In this document: piece after piece, positions 44,056 through 54,339 of the stretch
How positions within the stretch are numbered: position 1 is the first letter of the stretch
Layout of the letters: the number at the start of each line of letters is the position of its first letter
Assembly (NCBI RefSeq): GCF_900182985.1
Contig: NZ_FXUY01000001.1
Span: forward strand, 4,227,501-4,291,500
DNA from: Pseudomonas helmanticensis
GTDB lineage: Bacteria > Pseudomonadota > Gammaproteobacteria > Pseudomonadales > Pseudomonadaceae
DNA length: 64,000 nt
Reading direction: 5' to 3'
The notes under the pieces: generated by a model
What the model saw: the letters and a program-made list of their open reading frames with translations, nothing else
Told to the model about the DNA's origin: nothing
Database searches by the model: none
Program-made: the position numbers and the translations under genes

Positions 44056-44826
44056 TCAGAACGCCGGCAATACCGCGCCTTTGTACTTCTCGGTGATGAA
44101 TTTCTTCACCTCCGGGCTGTGCAGGGCCGCAGCCAGTTTCTGCATCGCGTCGCTGTCCTTGTTGTCCGGGCGGGACACGAGGATGTTCACGTACGGCGAG
44201 TCGTTACCTTCAATCACCAGCGCATCCTTGGACGGATCGAGCTTGGCTTCCAGCGCGTAGTTGGTGTTGATCAGCGCCAGATCGACCTGGGTCAGCACGC
44301 GCGGGATGGTCGCGGCTTCCAGTTCACGGATCTTCAGGTCTTTCGGGTTCTGCGCGATGTCTTTGACGGTCGACAGGATGTTGGTCGGATCCTTCAGGGT
44401 GATCACGCCAGCCTTGGCCAGCAGCAACAGCGCACGGCCGCCGTTGGTAGCGTCGTTCGGAATCACCACATTGGCGCCGCTTGGCAGATCATTGATGTTC
44501 TTCAGTTTGCTCGAGTAAGCGCCCAGCGGCTCCAGGTGCACACCGGTCACGGCGACAAGGTTGGTGCCCTTGGCCTTGTTGAACTCATCGAGGTACGGCT
44601 GGTGCTGGAAGAAGTTGGCGTCCAGGCGCTTTTCCGCGACCTGTACGTTCGGCTGAACGTAGTCGGTGAAGACCTTGACCTTCAGATCCACGCCTTCTTT
44701 GGCCAGTGCCGGCTTCACGAACTCGAGGATTTCTGCGTGCGGCACTGGAGTGGCGGCAACGGTGAGGGTTTCGGCGTGGGCCGAGAATGCTGCAACGGCA
44801 GCAATAGCAGCGATCAGTTTTTTCAT
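44056..44826 (-). CDS. metQ: Methionine ABC transporter substrate-binding protein
   Basis: A 256-residue NlpA/MetQ-type binding protein. TLTVAATPVPHAEILEFVKP, DYVQPNVQVAEKRLDANFFQHQPYL and IPNDATNGGRALLLLAKAG match the family that binds D/L-methionine. The signal peptide (MKKLIAAIAAVAAFSAHA) has no cysteine at the cleavage site, so this copy seems to be a soluble periplasmic protein, unlike lipidated E. coli MetQ. AAAGGAG lies before the ATG at 44826. Last gene of metN-metI-metQ, 76 bp after metI. Confidence 0.93.
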   Translation of the reverse strand: MKKLIAAIAAVAAFSAHAETLTVAATPVPHAEILEFVKPALAKEGVDLKVKVFTDYVQPNVQVAEKRLDANFFQHQPYLDEFNKAKGTNLVAVTGVHLEPLGAYSSKLKNINDLPSGANVVIPNDATNGGRALLLLAKAGVITLKDPTNILSTVKDIAQNPKDLKIRELEAATIPRVLTQVDLALINTNYALEAKLDPSKDALVIEGNDSPYVNILVSRPDNKDSDAMQKLAAALHSPEVKKFITEKYKGAVLPAF

Positions 44827-44902
44827 TCAGCTAACTCCTTTTGAGGCGCCCGTCTGGCGCCTGCCAGCGAATGGCCGGCTCATGTCTTCTTACAAAACCG
44901 GT

Positions 44903-45577
44903 TTATTTGCGCGAGAAATGCACGACCAAACGGTCGCCCACCATTTGCAGCACTTGCACCAGAATCAACAGCAACACCACGGTGACGATCATCACGTCGG
45001 TCTGGAAACGCTGGTAGCCGAAGCGGATGGCCAGGTCACCCAGACCACCGGCGCCGACCACACCGGCCATTGCCGTGTAGGACACCAGGGTAATCGCGGT
45101 CACCGTAATCGCTGCGAAGATGCCCGGGCGAGCCTCTGGCAGCAAGGCGTTGACGATGATCTGCCGCGTGGTAGCACCCATCGACTGGGTCGCTTCAATG
45201 ATGCCGCGATCAACTTCACGCAGCGCGGTTTCCACCAGACGCGCGAAGAACGGCGTCGCGCCGACCACCAACGGCGGAATCGCACCGGCCACGCCCAGCG
45301 ACGTGCCGGTGATCAGCACGGTGAACGGGATCATCACGATCAACAGAATAATGAACGGCAGCGAACGCAGGATGTTCACCGCCAACGACATGAACGCGTA
45401 GAGGCCACGGTTTTCCAGCAACTGACGCGGGCTGCAGAGGAACAGCAACACGCCCAGCGGCAGGCCGAGCAACACGGTGAACAGCAGCGAACCGCCGAGC
45501 ATCAGCATCGTGTCGCCGGTGGCCAGCCAGATTTCGTACCAGTCGATATTGGTGAAGAAACTGATCAGGTCTTCCAT
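44903..45577 (-). CDS. metI: Methionine ABC transporter permease
   Basis: A 224-residue permease with five hydrophobic helices. The EAA-type loop (ETALREVDRGIIEATQSMGATTRQII, read in pieces) couples to MetN, and the start DTMLMLGGSLLFTVLLGLPLGV is typical. Its ATG overlaps the metN stop by one base (TAATG). Confidence 0.95.
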   Translation of the reverse strand: MEDLISFFTNIDWYEIWLATGDTMLMLGGSLLFTVLLGLPLGVLLFLCSPRQLLENRGLYAFMSLAVNILRSLPFIILLIVMIPFTVLITGTSLGVAGAIPPLVVGATPFFARLVETALREVDRGIIEATQSMGATTRQIIVNALLPEARPGIFAAITVTAITLVSYTAMAGVVGAGGLGDLAIRFGYQRFQTDVMIVTVVLLLILVQVLQMVGDRLVVHFSRK

Positions 45578-46584
45578 TAGCGCAATACCTCCATGTGAAC
45601 GTCAGCGGCGGTGAAGCGGGCGAAGGCCGCTTCCATGTCGCCACCGGTGACGGCGAGGGTCAATTGCCCGTACGGAATGTCTTTGATGCGGTCGATGCGA
45701 CCGGCGAGGATGCTGTAGTCGACGCCGGTTTCGCGGGCGACGGTACCGAGCAACGGCGCGTAGGTCGCTTCGCCCTGGAAGGTCAGACGCACGATGCGGC
45801 CCGGCACGTGAGCGAAGTCATCACGCTGCTCGCTCTCGTCGACCTGCTCGCTTTCCTGGACGAAACGCTTGGTGGTCGGGTGCTTCGGATGCAGGAACAC
45901 ATCGGCCACCGAACCTTGCTCGACAATCACGCCAGCGTCCATCACCGCCACTTGATCACAGACGCGACGGATCACATCCATCTCGTGGGTGATGAGGACG
46001 ATGGTCAGCTTCAGTTCGCGGTTGATCTCGGCCAGCAGTTGCAGGACCGACGCGGTGGTCTGCGGGTCGAGGGCACTGGTGGCCTCGTCGCAGAGCAGAA
46101 TCTTCGGCTTGGTCGCCAGGGCGCGGGCAATGCCGACGCGCTGCTTCTGGCCACCAGACAACTGCGCCGGATACTTCTTGGCGTGGTCGGACAGACCAAC
46201 CCGCGCCAGCAACTCGGCTACACGCTTGTCGATGTCGCTGCTCGACAATTCGCCCGCCAGGGTCAGCGGCAACGCCACGTTGTCGGCCACGGTCTTGGAG
46301 GCGAGCAGGTTGAAATGCTGGAAGATCATCCCGACTTGCTGGCGGAAACGGCGCAGGCCGTTGGCGTCCAGCGCGGTGACTTCTTCGCCGTCGACGATGA
46401 TCTTGCCGCCGCTGGAGTTTTCCAGGCGATTGATCAGGCGCAGCAGGGTACTTTTGCCCGCGCCGGAATGGCCTATCAGGCCGAACACCTGCCCGTTCTC
46501 GATAGAGAGACTGGTCGGGTGCAGCGCGGGAATATCCTTACCGGCGACGCGGTAAGTCTTGTGGACGTTTTGAAACTCGATCAC
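45577..46584 (-). CDS. metN: Methionine ABC transporter ATP-binding protein
   Basis: A 335-residue ATPase. Walker [10 protein letters not shown], signature [15 protein letters not shown], Walker [14 protein letters not shown] and the H-loop TH are intact. The C-terminal about 100 residues ([20 protein letters not shown]...) form the NIL/ACT-like domain through which methionine inhibits transport. It heads the leftward operon and diverges from katE across 263 bp. Confidence 0.95.
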   Translation of the reverse strand: MIEFQNVHKTYRVAGKDIPALHPTSLSIENGQVFGLIGHSGAGKSTLLRLINRLENSSGGKIIVDGEEVTALDANGLRRFRQQVGMIFQHFNLLASKTVADNVALPLTLAGELSSSDIDKRVAELLARVGLSDHAKKYPAQLSGGQKQRVGIARALATKPKILLCDEATSALDPQTTASVLQLLAEINRELKLTIVLITHEMDVIRRVCDQVAVMDAGVIVEQGSVADVFLHPKHPTTKRFVQESEQVDESEQRDDFAHVPGRIVRLTFQGEATYAPLLGTVARETGVDYSILAGRIDRIKDIPYGQLTLAVTGGDMEAAFARFTAADVHMEVLR

Positions 46585-46847
46585 GTAGCGAACCTTGTGG
46601 GGCGCGTTAGAAAAGGATCAGCGGTTAGCCGGGCGCGCATTTTAGCCTGTCCGTATAGAGGTTCTTAGCATTTATTTCTCAATTAACCATCGATTTGGCA
46701 ATAACAAGATCAAAGGTCATAAAAAAGGAACGTCCAAAGCAGCCCATCAGTCACTAAGTAAGCGACTTGAAAACCCTGGGTGCCGTGCCCGGGAACCACT
46801 CAAGAGTCCCCGGCAAGCATCGGGGTCAACCGAGGAGTTTACGACTG

Positions 46848-48986
46848 ATGAGCAAGAAGCCTACGTCCGACAAAAGCCAAATGGCCGGAACCGATGCCCC
46901 GGATCGAGCCAACACCAACGCCAAACTCGACAGCCTGGAGAAGTTCCGCTCCGACGCCACTGGCCAAGCCCTGCGCACCAATCAGGGCGTCAAGATTGCT
47001 GACAACCAGAACACCCTGAAGGCCGGCCCGCGCGGGCCGTCGCTGCTTGAAGACTTCATCATGCGAGAAAAGATCACGCATTTTGACCATGAGCGGATTC
47101 CGGAGCGCATCGTCCACGCACGCGGCACTGGCGCGCATGGTTTCTTTCAGGCCTACGAGAACCATTCGACGCTGACCAAGGCCGGTTTCCTACAGGATCC
47201 GGGAAAAAAGACCCCGGTGTTCGTGCGCTTTTCCACGGTGCAGGGCCCGCGTGGTTCTGGCGACACCGTACGCGACGTGCGTGGTTTCGCGGTGAAGTTC
47301 TTCACCGATGAAGGCAACTTCGACCTGGTCGGCAACAACATGCCGGTGTTTTTCATTCAGGACGCGATCAAGTTTCCCGATTTCGTCCACGCGGTAAAAC
47401 CCGAGCCGCACAATGAAATTCCTACCGGCGGCTCGGCCCACGATACGTTCTGGGACTTTGTGTCCCTGGTGCCGGAGTCGGCGCACATGGTCATCTGGGC
47501 GATGTCCGACCGGGCGATCCCGAAAAGCCTGCGCAGCATGCAAGGCTTCGGCGTGCACACCTTCAGGTTAATCAACGCCGAAGGCAAATCACGCTTCGTC
47601 AAATTCCACTGGCGCCCTACCGCCGGTACTTGCTCGCTGGTGTGGGACGAGGCGCAGAAGCTCGCCGGTAAAGACACCGACTACCACCGTCGCGACCTCT
47701 GGGAAGCGATCGAGATGGGCGATTACCCGGAATGGGAACTCGGCGTACAGATCATCGAGGAGGAAAACGAGCACGACTTCGATTTCGACATCCTCGACCC
47801 GACCAAGTTGATCCCCGAAGAAATCGTGCCGATCACGCCGCTGGGCAAAATGACGTTGAACCGCAACCCGGACAACTTCTTTGCCGAGACCGAGCAGGTC
47901 GCGTTCTGCCCCGGCCACATCGTGCCGGGCATCGACTTCTCCAATGACCCGCTGCTGCAAGGTCGGCTGTTTTCCTACACCGATACGCAAATCAGCCGAC
48001 TTGGCGGGCCGAATTTTCATGAGCTGCCGATCAACCGTCCGGTGGCGCCATTCCATAATGGCCAGCGCGATGCGCAGCACCGCACGGTGATCGACAAGGG
48101 TCGCGCTTCTTATGAGCCGAACTCGATTGATGGCGGCTGGCCAAAAGAAACGCCGCCGGCCGCGCAGGACGGTGGGTTCGAGAGTTATCCAGAGCGCATC
48201 GACGCCAACAAGATTCGCCAGCGCAGCGAGTCGTTCAGCGATCACTTCTCTCAGGCGACATTGTTCTTCAAGAGCATGAGCAAGCATGAGCAGGAACACA
48301 TCATCTCTGCTTACAGCTTCGAGCTGGGCAAGGTTGAGCGCGAGCACATTCGGGCGCGTGAGGTGAATGAGATTCTGGCCAACATCGATCTGGAACTGGC
48401 CAAGCGTGTGGCGGCTAATCTGGGTCTGCCGGCGCCGAGCAAAGGTACGGTGGATGTGCGCAAAGTATCTTTCGATCATTCGCCAGCATTGAGCCAGGCA
48501 AATCTTTTGCCGGAGAACATCAAGACGCGAAAAGTGGCGATTCTTGCCGCTAACGGCGTCGATGGTGCGGCGATTGATGCAATGAAGAAGGCATTGGCCG
48601 CTGAGGGTGCGCATGCCAAGTTGCTCGGCCCAACTTCAGCGCCGGTGAAAACTGCGGACGGCAAAATGTTGCCTGTCGATGCATCGATGGAAGGCATGCC
48701 GTCGGTGATTTTCGATGCGGTGTTTGTGCCGGGTGGCGCGGCGTCGGTCAAGGCGTTGAGCGGCAACGGCGTGGCGTTGCATTACCTGCTGGAGGCGTAC
48801 AAGCATTTGAAGGCGATTGCGTTGCAGGGCGAGGCGAAGCAGTTGCAGGACCTGCTGAAACTGGAAGCGGATGCTGGATTGCTGCAGGGCAAGGACGTGG
48901 CGGCGTTGACCAAACCGTTCTTTGCGGCGATCGGGCAGCACCGGGTTTGGGATCGCGAGCCTAAGGCGAAAGCCATTCCGGCTTAA
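46848..48986 (+). CDS. katE: Large-subunit catalase HPII
   Basis: A 712-residue clade 2 catalase. The distal His is in [15 protein letters not shown], the [26 protein letters not shown] block is the family signature, and [10 protein letters not shown] has the proximal heme Tyr. The last about 150 residues form a DJ-1/PfpI-like flavodoxin domain ([34 protein letters not shown]), typical of HPII. CGAGGAG precedes ATG 46848. It decomposes H2O2, usually in stationary phase under RpoS; I could not identify a clear promoter box. A REP followed by a T-run may end the transcript. Confidence 0.95.
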   Translation: MSKKPTSDKSQMAGTDAPDRANTNAKLDSLEKFRSDATGQALRTNQGVKIADNQNTLKAGPRGPSLLEDFIMREKITHFDHERIPERIVHARGTGAHGFFQAYENHSTLTKAGFLQDPGKKTPVFVRFSTVQGPRGSGDTVRDVRGFAVKFFTDEGNFDLVGNNMPVFFIQDAIKFPDFVHAVKPEPHNEIPTGGSAHDTFWDFVSLVPESAHMVIWAMSDRAIPKSLRSMQGFGVHTFRLINAEGKSRFVKFHWRPTAGTCSLVWDEAQKLAGKDTDYHRRDLWEAIEMGDYPEWELGVQIIEEENEHDFDFDILDPTKLIPEEIVPITPLGKMTLNRNPDNFFAETEQVAFCPGHIVPGIDFSNDPLLQGRLFSYTDTQISRLGGPNFHELPINRPVAPFHNGQRDAQHRTVIDKGRASYEPNSIDGGWPKETPPAAQDGGFESYPERIDANKIRQRSESFSDHFSQATLFFKSMSKHEQEHIISAYSFELGKVEREHIRAREVNEILANIDLELAKRVAANLGLPAPSKGTVDVRKVSFDHSPALSQANLLPENIKTRKVAILAANGVDGAAIDAMKKALAAEGAHAKLLGPTSAPVKTADGKMLPVDASMEGMPSVIFDAVFVPGGAASVKALSGNGVALHYLLEAYKHLKAIALQGEAKQLQDLLKLEADAGLLQGKDVAALTKPFFAAIGQHRVWDREPKAKAIPA

Positions 48987-48991
48987 AAAGC

Positions 48992-49069
48992 AAAAGATCG
49001 CAGCCTTCGGCAGCTCCTACAGGGTGTACCTGAATCCCATGTAGGAGCTGCCGCAGGCTGCGATCTTTT
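48992..49069. repeat. Paired REP element (TAGGAGCTGCCG family)
   Basis: CAAAAGATCGCAGCCTTCGG then CAGCTCCTACAGG, and TGTAGGAGCTGCCGCAGGCT then GCGATC, face each other between the convergent katE and lipoprotein genes. The right arm runs into seven T, so it may serve as a plus-strand terminator; it reaches the stop codon of the next gene. Confidence 0.92.
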
Positions 49070-49783
49070 TTACGGTTTACGCGGACTCAACACCATCTGT
49101 GCCGCCACCGTACGCACGATTTGCTTGTCAATCTGCAGATCAAAATCCGGATTGAGCTTCTTCACCCGCTTGGTCAGCAACGTCGCCAACCATGGATAAT
49201 CATTCGTGCGTGGCGCCTGAATGGTCACCCCACACTCATAATTCACCACATCGGCGGCGATGGCATCCAATTGCCGGCGAAGTTTGCGGCTATCGGTGAT
49301 GTTCAGCGCGACCGTGGTGCTCTCGGCAGTCGGATCGATCACCTTGGCTTTGGGCTTGGCTTCGGCTGCCAGCAGCGCCGCTTCAGCCTTTTCCAGCTCA
49401 GCCTTGCGCGCTTCGGTAATGGCACCGTTAACGCCACCGGTCAGCGCCGGGGCTTTCGGCATCAGCGCACGGGCGCGGCTCAATGCAGTGGCGGCCGCAT
49501 TCACATCTCCCTTCTGCAACACAATCTGGCTGCGGCGCAGATACGCTTCGGCAAGCTGCCGCTGGTATTGCTCAAGGGATTGGTCGTTTGGGGTGTCTTT
49601 CTGCAAAGCAGCCAATTGGTCTTCGGCAGTGGCCAGTTCGCTGCTGGCCAGACTTTGCTCCAGCTGTGCGATGGCCGTAGCTCGCGCATCGGGGGCTTGG
49701 GCCTCCGGCGGCGTGCTTTGGCAGGCGCCCAGCAGCACTGAAAATGCGACAAGGAGCAGATAACGGGAGGCGAACGGCTTCAT
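49070..49783 (-). CDS. PA5502-family lipoprotein
   Basis: A 237-residue lipoprotein (MKPFASRYLLLVAFSVLLGAC, lipobox LGAC). A helical region of about 130 residues follows, with TPR-like character (QLAEAYLRRSQIVLQKGDVNAAATALSRARALM, read in pieces), then a C-terminal domain around VNYECGVTIQAPRTNDYPWLATLL. It occupies the conserved position next to znuB. Function unknown. The T-rich end of a REP abuts its stop codon. Confidence 0.82.
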   Translation of the reverse strand: MKPFASRYLLLVAFSVLLGACQSTPPEAQAPDARATAIAQLEQSLASSELATAEDQLAALQKDTPNDQSLEQYQRQLAEAYLRRSQIVLQKGDVNAAATALSRARALMPKAPALTGGVNGAITEARKAELEKAEAALLAAEAKPKAKVIDPTAESTTVALNITDSRKLRRQLDAIAADVVNYECGVTIQAPRTNDYPWLATLLTKRVKKLNPDFDLQIDKQIVRTVAAQMVLSPRKP

Positions 49784-49820
49784 TCCTGCGACTCTCTATT
49801 TGCGCAAAAAGCGGCCAAGT

Positions 49821-50601
49821 CTACACCCCACGACGGGGCAGAACAAAACTCAACAGAAACAGTGCGGCCGCCGTCACAACGATTGACGGCCCGGCCGGGG
49901 TGTCCTTGAACCAGGACAGCGCCAGCCCGCCGAACACGGCGAGCATGCCCAGCAGGCTCGCGCCCACCGCCATCTGCTCCGGCGAACGGGCGTGACGCTG
50001 TGCCGCAGCTGCCGGAATGATCAGCAGCGAAGTAATCAGCAACACACCGACGATTTTCATCGCCACCGCGATCACCACCGCAATCAACAGCATAAGTGCC
50101 ATGCGCAGGCCCGCGACCGGCAGGCCTTCGACCTTGGCCAACTCTTCATGCACGGTGATCGCCAGCAATGGCCGCCACAGCGTCACCAGCAACACCAGCA
50201 CCGCCGCGCTGCCGCCGAGGATCCACGCCAGGTCGGTCGGGCTGATCGCCAGCAGGTCGCCGAACAGATAAGCCATGAGGTCGATCCGCACTTCATGCAT
50301 GAAGCTTAGTACCACCAGGCCGAGAGAGAGCGTGCTCGGTGCGAGAATTCCCAACAGCGTGTCAGACGCCAGCGGTTGGCGCTGTTGCAGGGTCACCAAA
50401 AGCACCGCCAGCAGCAGGCAGCCTACGGTGACCGCAACGGTCGGGCTGACATCCAGCAAAAAGCCCAGCGCCACACCAAGCAGCGCCGCGTGGGACAAGG
50501 TATCGCCGAAGTAAGCCATGCGTCGCCAGACCACAAACGAACCGAGCGGCCCGGCCACCAGTGCCAGCGCCAGACCTGCAAGCAGGGCATACAACAGAAA
50601 A

Positions 50602-50609
<8 letters not shown>
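49821..50609 (-). CDS. znuB: Zinc ABC transporter permease
   Basis: A 262-residue metal-type ABC permease with about eight helices. [29 protein letters not shown] and [20 protein letters not shown] are conserved in ZnuB/MntB. The ATG at 50609 lies inside the 3' end of znuC (8-base overlap). It imports Zn2+ delivered by ZnuA, powered by ZnuC. The frame upstream of 50609 belongs to znuC overlap and lacks a ribosome site. Confidence 0.95.
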
Positions 50610-51386
<777 letters not shown>

Positions 51387-51387
<1 letters not shown>

Positions 51388-51869
51388 CAAGCCCCCTGGC
51401 AACCGGAGCACAGGCCGACGACTTCGACGGTCTGCGCTTCGACGATGAAGCCAACGTCTTTGGCGCTGTTGATGATCGCGTCGCTGATCACTTTTTGCTC
51501 AAGCTCGATGGCAGCGTGGCAATCGCGGCAGATCAGGAACTGGCCCTGATGCGCGTGTTCAGGGTGTACGCAGCCGACGAAGGCGTTGAGCGAGGAGATG
51601 CGGTGCACCAGGCCGTTTTCCAAGAGGAAATCCAGCGCGCGGTACACGGTTGGCGGCGCAGCGCGACGGCCATCCTGCTCGCTCAGCACCGCGAGAATGT
51701 CGTAGGCGCCCAGCGGCTTGTGGCTCTGCCACACCAGTTCCAGCACCCGGCGGCGCAACGCGGTCAGGCGCAAGCCTTTCTGGGCGCACAAGGTATCGGC
51801 CTCGGACAAAGCGCTGTGCACGCAATGAGAGTGGTCGTGGGGACGGCTGGCAATCGGTGTAATAGGCAT
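51387..51869 (-). CDS. zur: Zinc uptake regulator, Fur family
   Basis: A 160-residue Fur-family repressor. The winged helix lies at about residues 35-95 ([46 protein letters not shown]). CRDCH and CSGCQ supply the structural Cys4 zinc site, and [15 protein letters not shown] provide further His. It was called np20 in P. aeruginosa. It represses znu genes when zinc is plentiful; its own start faces znuA across a Zur-box candidate, so it is likely autoregulated. Confidence 0.95.
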
Positions 51870-51895
51870 GGGCGGCGACGAGTTTTGATAGAGAC

Positions 51896-51908
51896 GTTAT
51901 TATGTTAC
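51896..51908. promoter_or_regulatory. Zur box between zur and znuA
   Basis: GTTATTATGTTAC in the 66-bp divergent spacer resembles the gamma-proteobacterial Zur consensus GTTATANTATAAC (about nine of twelve fixed positions). Its central place suits control of both directions. Confidence 0.65.
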
Positions 51909-51935
51909 CCGTTCTCGCCTCCTTGAGTGGTCATC

Positions 51936-52856
51936 GTGTCCCGACTTTTTTCTGTTTTTGTGGCTTTTGTCGCCAGTTTCCTGCTGATCGGTTCGGCCCA
52001 GGCCGAGGTCAAAGTCCTCACCAGCATCAAACCGTTGCAGCTGATTGCAGCGGCCGTGCAGGACGGCGTGGCGATTCCCGAAGTGCTGCTGCCGCCAGGC
52101 GCCTCGCCGCACAATTACGCGCTGCGGCCATCCGACGTACGGAAGGTGCAGTCGGTGGATCTGCTCTACTGGATCGGCCCGGACATGGAAGGCTTTCTGC
52201 CGCGCGTGCTCAACGGTCGGACGCTGCCGAGCATCGCCGTGCAGGATCTGCCGGGGATGAAGCTGCGTCGTTTCGCTGAAGACAGCCACTCCCACGCCGA
52301 AGACGCCGACGAACATGATCACGACCACCGCCCGGGCACGCTGGATGCACACTTGTGGCTATCGCCGGTGAATGCGCGGGTGATTGCCGACAAGATGGCC
52401 GCAGACCTCAGCGCTGCCGACCCGGCCAATGCCGAACGCTATCAGAGCAACGCCAAGGCGTTTGATCAGCGTCTGGATGCACTGGATCAGCGTTTGAAGC
52501 AGCGTCTGGCCAGTGTTGAAGGCAAGCCGTACTTCGTCTTTCACGAGGCGTTTGATTATTTTGAAGAGGCTTATGGCTTGAAGCACACCGGGGTGTTCAG
52601 CGTGGCCGCTGAAGTGCAGCCGGGCGCGCAGCATGTCGCGGCGATGCGCAAGCGGTTGCAGGAAGTGGGCAAGACGTGTGTGTTCAGCGAGCCTCCGTTA
52701 CGCCCGCGTCTGGCCGAGACTTTGGTGGCCGGGCTGCCGGTGAAACTGGCGGAACTGGATGCGTTGGGCGGGTACACCCCGGCGACAGCTCAGGGTTATG
52801 AGCAAGTGTTGGAGAAGTTGGGTAACGATCTGGCCGGGTGCCTGGAATCGTTGTAA
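51936..52856 (+). CDS. znuA: High-affinity zinc-binding periplasmic protein
   Basis: A 306-residue cluster A-I solute-binding protein. After the signal peptide (to about residue 24), VLTSIKPLQLIAAAV and PPGASPHNYALRPSDV hold the first His ligand. A His/Asp-rich loop, HSHAEDADEHDHDHRPG, precedes LDAHLWLSPVNARVI, and FHEAFDYFEEAYG gives a later ligand. I chose GTG 51936 since TTGAG lies eight bases upstream; GTG 51927 is possible. It delivers zinc to ZnuBC and is divergent from zur. Confidence 0.94.
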   Translation: MSRLFSVFVAFVASFLLIGSAQAEVKVLTSIKPLQLIAAAVQDGVAIPEVLLPPGASPHNYALRPSDVRKVQSVDLLYWIGPDMEGFLPRVLNGRTLPSIAVQDLPGMKLRRFAEDSHSHAEDADEHDHDHRPGTLDAHLWLSPVNARVIADKMAADLSAADPANAERYQSNAKAFDQRLDALDQRLKQRLASVEGKPYFVFHEAFDYFEEAYGLKHTGVFSVAAEVQPGAQHVAAMRKRLQEVGKTCVFSEPPLRPRLAETLVAGLPVKLAELDALGGYTPATAQGYEQVLEKLGNDLAGCLESL

Positions 52857-52866
52857 TCCCATAGAA

Positions 52867-52953
52867 AAAGATCGTCCGAACGCGGCCCGAGCCTTCGGCA
52901 GCTCCTACAGGTGATCCCATGTAGGAGCTGCCGGAGGCTGCGATCTTTTGATC
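52867..52953. repeat. Degenerate REP pair (TAGGAGCTGCCG family)
   Basis: The right arm TGTAGGAGCTGCCGGAGGCT then GCGATCTTTTGATC is normal. In the left arm the sequence between AAAAGATCG and GCCTTCGGCAGCTCCTAC is replaced by TCCGAACGCGGCCCGA instead of CA. It lies between the convergent znuA and thrB and touches the thrB stop. Confidence 0.85.
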
Positions 52954-53907
52954 TTAAAGGGCGAAAGGTAGCGGTGTATTGACCTGCTGCCGCTGCGCCA
53001 ACCGCTGTTCAAACTCCCGCGGATCGTGAATCAACACATCCTGCCCGGCAAACTGCTCCGCCGCGATCAACCGCGACAGCCAGAACCGCACACAGGCCAC
53101 ACGCAACATCGTTGGCCACAACTCAGCCTCCGCCGCCGTGAACGGCCGCAGCGCCGCATAGGCGCCGAGAAACGCGCGCGCGCGCGGCCCATCGATCAAA
53201 CCATCCTCGTCCGAACACCAGTCGTTCAAGGCAATCGCCACGTCATACAGCATCGGCCCCGAGCAGGCGTTGTAGAAGTCGATCAGCCCGGTCAGGTGCG
53301 TGCCTTCGAACATCGCGTTATCGCGAAACAGGTCGGCATGGATGTTGGCCCGAGGCAGCGCGAGAATCTTCTCCTTGCGCTCGGTGATTTCGTCCAGCGC
53401 CTTTTGCAGCAAGGCACGCGGCTCATCGCTCAGGTGCGAAAGAAACGCCGTGCCCTCTTCCAGCATCCAGTCGAGGCCACGATCAGTCTTGCGCTTGATC
53501 ATGCGCTCGCCGTGGGTCGCCAGATGCAGATGCGCCTGCAACTCGCCGACCTGCGCGCAATGCTGAGCATTGGCGACCTTGATGTGCTTGCCGGACAGGC
53601 GCGGTTGCAGCAGTGCCGGTTTGCCTTTCAGATCACGCAACGCCACGCCGTCGGTGGTGCGCAGTGCGTAAGGCACCGGCAGATCGGCTTCGTGGAGCAC
53701 GTCGAGCAGGTCGATGAAGAACGGCATCTCCTGCACCGGCCCGCGCTCGACCAGGGTCAGGACGAACTCGCCCTGCTCCAGGCTGATAAAGAAGTTGGTG
53801 TTTTCGCTGCCGGCGGCGATCCCCTGGAAATCAAGCAGGCGGCCAAGCCCGTAAGGGGCGAGAAAGGTTTCCAGCTCGGGCCGAGCCAGGGGAGTGAACA
53901 CAGACAT
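52954..53907 (-). CDS. thrB: Homoserine kinase, aminoglycoside phosphotransferase-fold type
   Basis: A 317-residue kinase of the APH-fold ThrB group used by Pseudomonas, unrelated to the GHMP-type enzyme of E. coli. The N-terminal lobe has GSENTNFFISLEQGEFVLTLVER; the catalytic loop is NIHADLFRDNAMF and the metal-binding segment GLIDFYNACSGPMLYDVAI. It phosphorylates homoserine for threonine synthesis. It is 61 bp downstream of the DUF2782 gene in the same direction, as in PA5494-PA5495. Confidence 0.93.
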   Translation of the reverse strand: MSVFTPLARPELETFLAPYGLGRLLDFQGIAAGSENTNFFISLEQGEFVLTLVERGPVQEMPFFIDLLDVLHEADLPVPYALRTTDGVALRDLKGKPALLQPRLSGKHIKVANAQHCAQVGELQAHLHLATHGERMIKRKTDRGLDWMLEEGTAFLSHLSDEPRALLQKALDEITERKEKILALPRANIHADLFRDNAMFEGTHLTGLIDFYNACSGPMLYDVAIALNDWCSDEDGLIDGPRARAFLGAYAALRPFTAAEAELWPTMLRVACVRFWLSRLIAAEQFAGQDVLIHDPREFEQRLAQRQQVNTPLPFAL

Positions 53908-53968
53908 GGTTAAAAACTGCTCAGTTCAGGCGTCGCGCTCAGGCGACGCCGATTAAAAGTCGGGAATC

Positions 53969-54265
53969 TTACTTCCAGGTAAAGATTTCCCACGACGGAA
54001 TCAGCATATCCGGCTGGTCGGAGCGAATGTAGTTCGCGTCCGTACCATCGGCGCGCACCAGGAAATACGGTTTGCCACCCTTCGGCGTGACCTTGATCGC
54101 ATAGACGAAGCCACTGCGACTGTATTCCTGGATGACCTTGTCGCCTTCCGTGTGCGTGTTGATCGTAACTTCCGGCTCCGAGGCGGGCGCATCATCCGCC
54201 GCCATCGCGGCCAACGGTGAGGCAGCAATCAGACCGACCAGCAGCAAGCGATTTAACGTACGCAT
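53969..54265 (-). CDS. DUF2782 exported small protein
   Basis: A 98-residue protein with signal peptide (MRTLNRLLLVGLIAASPLAAMA) and a beta-rich domain (VIQEYSRSGFVYAIKVTPKGGKPYFLVRADG, read in pieces, ending PSWEIFTWK). DUF2782 genes sit between polA and thrB in many pseudomonads. Function unknown; periplasmic location expected. AAGG precedes the ATG at 54265, and polA diverges 74 bp away. Confidence 0.9.
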   Translation of the reverse strand: MRTLNRLLLVGLIAASPLAAMAADDAPASEPEVTINTHTEGDKVIQEYSRSGFVYAIKVTPKGGKPYFLVRADGTDANYIRSDQPDMLIPSWEIFTWK

Positions 54266-54339
54266 GATAACCTTGTCCCTTTGTCGTCAACGGTCCCGCT
54301 ATTCTAGCGCCGGACCCGCCGAAAAGGTTGATCCTGCTC

